A stretch of DNA of 64,000 nucleotides. Origin: Klebsormidium nitens. Its lineage: Eukaryota; Streptophyta; Klebsormidiophyceae; Klebsormidiales; Klebsormidiaceae. The position numbers and the translations under genes were made by a program. The notes beneath the pieces are model-generated. The model made no database searches, was not told where the DNA came from, and saw only the letters and a list, made by a program, of their open reading frames with translations. Below, piece by piece: positions 61,001 through 64,000 of the stretch; positions within the stretch are counted from its first letter, which is position 1, and each line of letters starts with the position of its first letter. The stretch covers positions 310,001 through 374,000 of the forward strand of contig DF236963.1 in NCBI GenBank assembly GCA_000708835.1, read 5' to 3'.

Positions 61001-63931
61001 ACTCTCCTGGGATTTCGATGTAAAAGGAGCTCTACCTATCCGCGTCAGTCCTTTGCCTGGACAAAATAGATTCTCCGATTAAGATAGGGTCTACTACCTC
61101 ACACGAGCACCTGGGCTCACAGCGTTTGCCGTTTCAGATGGCAATCTCCAGAACAACTCTCTAGTCCTACCCCCGCCCTTCAACCAACATTTGCAAAGGG
61201 GGGATGCTTCGTGTAGTACACTTACCTTCATAATCGTACTCTTGAGAAACTTGGGCTCGTACGAGATCTGCAACCGCGTCACGGCATTCCTACCATTCGA
61301 CGCCAGTGATTTAGTCGACTCCGAGCCCCCCGCAGCCGAAATCTCCGTCGAGACCTCGCCCCCCGCCTCGCTGCCGGCGACTTTTGCTCCCCTCACGCTG
61401 TCGTCACCCGCGCCTAAGGACCTGGCCGACATCCCATTTTCGTCTCCGTTCACTGATTCGGGTGACGTCATCCCGAACCGCGAAAGGGACGACGAGCTTT
61501 TGGCCCCGTTTGCGTCCGAGGATTTAGGTGTTCGGGGGGAGGTCTGGGCGTGACGTGGCGTTCGGGGAGACTCAGATCCTCGGCTAAAACGTCCGGACGG
61601 GGTTGGCGGTGCGTCGATGCTTGCGCCGGAACCCTCCCGGGTTAGGGTTGACCCGGATGGGGGCTCCTGGGTTATGCAGAACTTGACCTCGGTGCAGAAC
61701 GTGTCGCCCATCGGGACGTCTTTGGCGACCGTGGTCACGTGGATGACGTAACAGGATGACGTGGCAGCCAGATACCTGAACAGTACGTGAAGCAAGCTTG
61801 TCAACGTACTCCACACCTATTAAGAATGTTCGGAAAGATCATTTCAAGAGAAGTGTATTTGGCAGGAGCGGCGGCCTACCTGGGCGCTCGAAATCAACCC
61901 GAGAATTCCCTTTGGAAACAGTGCTGAATATCAAACGAAGCCGGTGAATGTTTCGATTTCGACTTTGAATCCGTACATATGATGAAGTGTCCAATTCAAG
62001 TGTCGGAATATACAAAGATTCGAATTGTATCACAGTGGGTATGTTGGGCGCCAGCTCAGAAGATGGAATAATTATTGGGAAGGCGAAGGGAAATCCTGAG
62101 GACCTTTACATAGACTAGTCGTTTGGGAATGCGAAGGGAAAGCCTGAGGACCTTTACAAAGCCCCAGGAAACTTTTCTCCACAGCCCGTTTGCTATTCAC
62201 GGCTTTTACAGTCCAAACTGTCCCACTGCCAGCAATACTGATGACTGCCACTCGTAAGACGGACTCGACGTCAAAGAAAAAGCTCGGTACTTTGGAAAGA
62301 CAAGCCGACCAGGGTTGCTTCAAAGACTGCCCTCGATCAGACTTTGATTTGCAGGCAACCCAAGGAGAAATCCCCCGACTCCAAAACGAACTTCCGTGTC
62401 TGCACCCGACTCTTCCCAGAAGAGAGACCCAAGGACATTGTAAGCTCGTCCTGGACTCACAAGCATCCTGAAAGCCTCACTTCTGCGTCTACGCACCCTG
62501 ACAAAACTCGACCATCTTGCTAGACGCCGTCCTGAGATCGAGCAACCCACTTCCTGATCCCAAGAACCGAATTCTAACAACTTTTCTTGGTGACCGCAGA
62601 TTGGGCGCGGTCATGAAGTTGAGCACTCTCTCAGCTCATCGTTGGAAATTGTGAATTACATCCTGAGGATCTAACGCCAGGATTCGTTTGGAACTACAAA
62701 ACCCTCAGCTCCTTACTTCTGCGTCTCCACCGCTCGGCAGGACTTGACCAGCTTGCTGGGTGCCGTCATGTAGTCGAGCATCCTCTCGGCGACGACCCCC
62801 TCCTCGTCGCTAGGCGCCCAGGGCGGGGTGTGGGGATCCGTGACGCCCTTGCGCGTTCGCATCTCCTCAGACATCTTGGAGCCTGCACTCGACAAAACCT
62901 CTTAGTTTCGCTAATTTTGTTACTCGGAGTTTCCAAAACTGCAGCAATCTCTTTTTTTGATGTATATAGTACGGCTTGTCCCAAAGTATATAAAACATCG
63001 ATCTTCGGATCTGAGGCCTGAACTGTGCTTCCATAGTCGTAACCCCAAGGTTTTCAGAGCCTGCAACGACAGCCTTGAAACGAAATGAGGCGGAATTCTC
63101 GCTTTGACAACTTGACTCAAGGCCACAACGGTAAGCTGCTTGAAGACCTTGAAAGTCCTGAGAATCTGTTCTCGAAATTGACCTCAGACAGAAAGGACTG
63201 ATTGGTGAGCGTTACAAGCATACTTTAGTTAGGGGCACATGTTGCTGGGCCCTTCACAAAGTGTTACCCAACCAGAGCCACAGTATCAGACATGGCCACA
63301 GTCTTCATTCATCGCAAAATGGTTATGCCTCCTCTCTGTGCAGGTTAAGTCACCGAAGGCGCCTCTCAAGTTGAACCTTCAAGTCGCCTTTCAAATATCA
63401 AATCTACACAGACTCAAAACTGTTGGCTGGCTTGCTCGACTTGATGAACTGAGGCAATAAAGGACCACACACAGGCCTTTAAAGCACTTCCTCGACATTG
63501 ATTTTCGAAGAGGGACTCAAAAGACCCCGCTCACCAGGCCCAAAGATAATCCGATTCAGCTCCTTCGCCGTAACGCCATAGAGCTCATCCACCAGCATGC
63601 CCCCATTCAGCGGAGCCAACACATCTTTACTCAGCACCCCCCCAGATACCCCCTCCATTTCTCCCCCCTCCTCAAAGAGTACCCCGTCCAAATCCTCCGC
63701 GATGCTCGCACCCCCCTGCGAAATCTCGGACCGCATGGAGGGCGTCCGAGGGTTTAAGTCATCCGCGCCTAGTTCGGGCAGCCGCCCAGAGATGGAGAGG
63801 TTGTCGTCCTCTGGCGCCGTCCCGTTGCTGACGGTGTCGCTGACGTCATCGTGGTCGCGATGGGCCCGCAGCGGCTTGATCAGCTTCTTGGGGTTAAGCA
63901 CATTGAGGAGCTTCTTTGCATTCGGGGACAT
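49014..63931 (-). CDS. VASt-TM-C2-GRAM-VASt protein (plant C2 and GRAM domain-containing family)
   Basis: Thirteen exons in phase: 63931-63535, 62882-62717, 61775-61226, 60714-60478, 59955-59724, 54971-54780, 54057-53765, 52999-52877, 52212-52049, 50909-50624, 50304-50185, 49282-49133, 49055-49014; 983 residues. Order: disordered start; VASt1 (DELYGVTAKELNRIIFGP, DYMTAPSKLVKSCRAVETQK, DVPMGDTFCTEVKF, FLKSTIMK); hydrophobic TM exon (AGVIATLVLMMVSRGL); C2 (WQLSVAILEAQNLPMVDENG, LAIAVEDYEGPFSDAQTLGI); GRAM (FHRLFSLPEHEILIDNFACQ, GRIYLSPNLLAFYSN, FTLAWEDIEEI); VASt2 (GWQDYSATEWTPVED, MRRQVSYRYPHR, LNEITTLHGAAFGDHFQ). This matches the Arabidopsis At1g03370 family except that no N-terminal C2 precedes VASt1. 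VASt domains bind sterols, GRAM binds phosphoinositides, C2 membranes with calcium; a membrane-contact role is inferred. Ghost junctions flank at least eight exons. Confidence 0.88.
49283..49760 (-). repeat. Ghost copies of the exon 12 acceptor (VASt2)
   Basis: Real exon 12 starts at 49282 with (minus strand) GTCTCGTATAGATACCCCCA. Ghosts start at 49406 (ACAG then GTCTCGTACAGATACCCCCA), 49537 (CTAG then GTGTCGTAAAGTATCCCATC) and about 49656 (GTGTTGTAATAGTACTCCCA); a fifth near 49748 is doubtful. Spacing is 119-131 bp. The first ghost keeps the AG and most of the exon but ends at an in-frame TGA; later ones are worse. TGACGTCA recurs in each unit. Confidence 0.9.
50910..51260 (-). repeat. Ghost copies of the exon 10 acceptor
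   Basis: Real exon 10 (from 50909) reads TTATTTGAAAGCCAGCGCAA then CCCCCGAGGCGATCAAGCAC. The ghost ending its AG at 51083 reads TTATTGAAGGCCAGCGCGAC then CCCCGAGGCGATCGAGCCC, a one-base deletion breaking the frame. A second at about 51240-51181 keeps GAGGCGATCAAGCACGTGTC. Units lie about 160-173 bp apart. Confidence 0.9.
52213..52510 (-). repeat. Ghost copies of the exon 9 (GRAM) acceptor
   Basis: Real start at 52212: GGTCGTATCTATTTGTCGCC then CAATCTGCTCGCC. Ghosts start at 52341 (CGCAG then GGCCGCAACTTCCTGTCGCC, CCAACCCGCTGGCC) and about 52500 (GCCGCAACAAATGGTCGCC, CAACCTGCT). Both have lost the GRAM frame. The first keeps a usable AG. Confidence 0.85.
53509..53764 (-). repeat. Ghost copies of the exon 7 (C2) donor
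   Basis: On the plus strand the real donor end reads TCACCTTCTTCCCTGTCTCC then TGCTCCACGATC (53761 onward). Copies at 53661-53700 (CCACCTTCTTTCCCGTCTCC, TGCTCTACTCCCC) and 53509-53552 (TTCTCTCCCCTCTCCTGCTC, GACGATCCCGCC) lie in the downstream intron. The nearer keeps a GT. Here the junction duplicated is a donor, not an acceptor. Confidence 0.85.
54640..54715 (-). repeat. Ghost of the exon 6 (C2) interior/donor end
   Basis: GGCAGCCCAGCAGCACAAAG then TGATTCCTACTAAGCGCGTT matches exon 6 around 54835-54885 (CGCAGCCGAGCAGCACAAAG, GGATCCCTCTTGAGCCCGTT). It is shifted by about 180 bp and has a 10-bp deletion and stops. Confidence 0.8.
54972..59723. other. Very long intron 5 of the C2-GRAM gene
   Basis: 4.75 kb, about five times the usual intron here. 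No domain-bearing ORF on either strand. Contains the 54-bp tandem repeat at 56130-56238. Base texture resembles the gene-poor 45-49 kb stretch; both have the block CATCATTGCCGTTCGA (46257 and 57250). An inserted, decayed repeat is likely. A hidden nested gene cannot be excluded. Confidence 0.5.
56130..56240. repeat. 54-bp tandem duplication
   Basis: ATTGTAGACCTCAATTTCAA, ACTGTTCCAGAAAGACA and ACGACATGG at about 56134 recur 54 bp later as ATTGTAGACCTCAATTTCAC, ACTGCTCCAAAAAGACA and ACAACATGG. Two copies only. Confidence 0.85.
60090..60325 (-). repeat. Ghosts of the exon 5 acceptor and exon 4 donor
   Basis: Both sides of intron 4 contribute. 60123-60090 (after ACGCAG) reads GTGTCGGGCGTCTCGTCTTC against exon 5 GTCGCGTCCGGCGCCTCCAT (59955). 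60279-60325 (plus strand TTGACCGTCTGGACCTCGTC, GAAGTTGCTTTC) matches the exon 4 donor end at 60466 (TTGACCGTCCGCACCTCGTC, GAAGACGCTCTC). Distances are 168 and about 190 bp. Confidence 0.75.
62050..62166. repeat. Short tandem duplication in intron 2
   Basis: GAAGGCGAAGGGAAATCCTG then AGGACCTTTACA (62079 onward) recurs about 56 bp later as GAATGCGAAGGGAAAGCCTG then AGGACCTTTACA (62133). Two copies, no junction sequence involved. Confidence 0.85.
62475..62716 (-). repeat. Ghost copies of the exon 2 donor (VASt1)
   Basis: Plus strand of the real end: CTTACTTCTGCGTCTCCACC, GACTTGACCAGCTTGCTGGG, GCCGTCATGTAGTCGAGCAT. Ghost 62477-62545: CTCACTTCTGCGTCTACGCA, ACTCGACCATCTTGCTAGAC, GCCGTCCTGAGATCGAGCA, keeping a GTGAGG donor. 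Ghost 62605-62645: GATTGGGCGCGGTCATGAAG, TTGAGCACTCTCTCAGCTC. Confidence 0.88.
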
Positions 63932-64000
63932 GATGCCTCTGTCTTCGCCCTTCTTCCTATTTTGCCCCTATTTCGTACTTCGGTGTTCCGCCTCCTTCCA
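63932..64000 (-). promoter_or_regulatory. 5' UTR / promoter edge of the C2-GRAM gene
   Basis: The last 69 bases lie upstream of the ATG at 63931. On the coding strand they are purine-rich (GAAGAAGGGCGAAGACAGAG), compatible with a 5' UTR. The promoter itself is outside the window. Confidence 0.4.

Noticed and set aside
1-64000. Search for tRNA, rRNA, viral, LTR or reverse-transcriptase sequence
   Set aside because: None recognised by eye; small or decayed copies could be missed without a profile search.

Overview
The window is nuclear DNA of a plant-lineage eukaryote. Genes are split by GT-AG introns, coding exons are GC-rich, and several architectures are plant-specific: zf-XS plus XS domain, C2-GRAM with two VASt domains, and the DUF604/GT31 glycosyltransferase. 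A streptophyte alga (for example a Klebsormidium-like one) fits best, but the species is inferred, not shown. No rRNA, tRNA, CRISPR or bacterial operon was seen.

Layout: 1-5354 (+) zf-XS/XS/coiled-coil protein with a C-terminal RING-like module, 5' end outside the window; 6222-9601 (-) NDC1-like nucleoporin; 10184-18099 (+) RRP12-like ribosome biogenesis factor, head to head with NDC1; 19262-19951 (-) orphan gene; 20785-21330 (+) decayed partial copy of the RRP12 last exon; 22790-25693 (-) DUF604/GT31 glycosyltransferase; 28201-33102 (-) FYRN/FYRC protein; 33293-36991 (-) unrecognised multi-exon gene; 37804-38015 a MITE-like element; 38945-40078 (+) small twin-CX9C protein; 41304-42674 (-) TLDc protein; 44182-44545 (-) possible small gene; 49014-63931 (-) VASt-TM-C2-GRAM-VASt protein in 13 exons. 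For XS-RING, NDC1, RRP12, the FYR gene, the CX9C gene and the C2-GRAM gene I could join exons so that splice sites and reading phase agree throughout, giving about 533 (partial), 559, 1308, 593, 76 and 983 residues.

The most striking pattern is not a gene. Many introns in three unrelated genes (XS-RING, RRP12, C2-GRAM) are built largely from decayed tandem copies of one of their own exon-intron junctions. Each unit is roughly 100-190 bp and carries about 50 bp of intron, a splice site (often still AG or GT) and 40-80 bp of exon. The clearest case is intron 1 of the XS-RING gene, with five decoy acceptors before the real one. In the arrays with several copies the one nearest the live exon is usually the best preserved and similarity falls with distance, as if the junction were duplicated repeatedly and the inner copy abandoned each time. 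I call these ghost junctions below. The palindrome TGACGTCA is also far more frequent than chance.

The genes do not form one pathway. They cover small-RNA/silencing-type proteins (XS), nuclear pore, rRNA processing, Golgi glycosylation, chromatin (FYR), mitochondrial intermembrane space (CX9C), stress (TLDc) and lipid/membrane contact (C2-GRAM-VASt), typical of an ordinary gene-rich nuclear segment.
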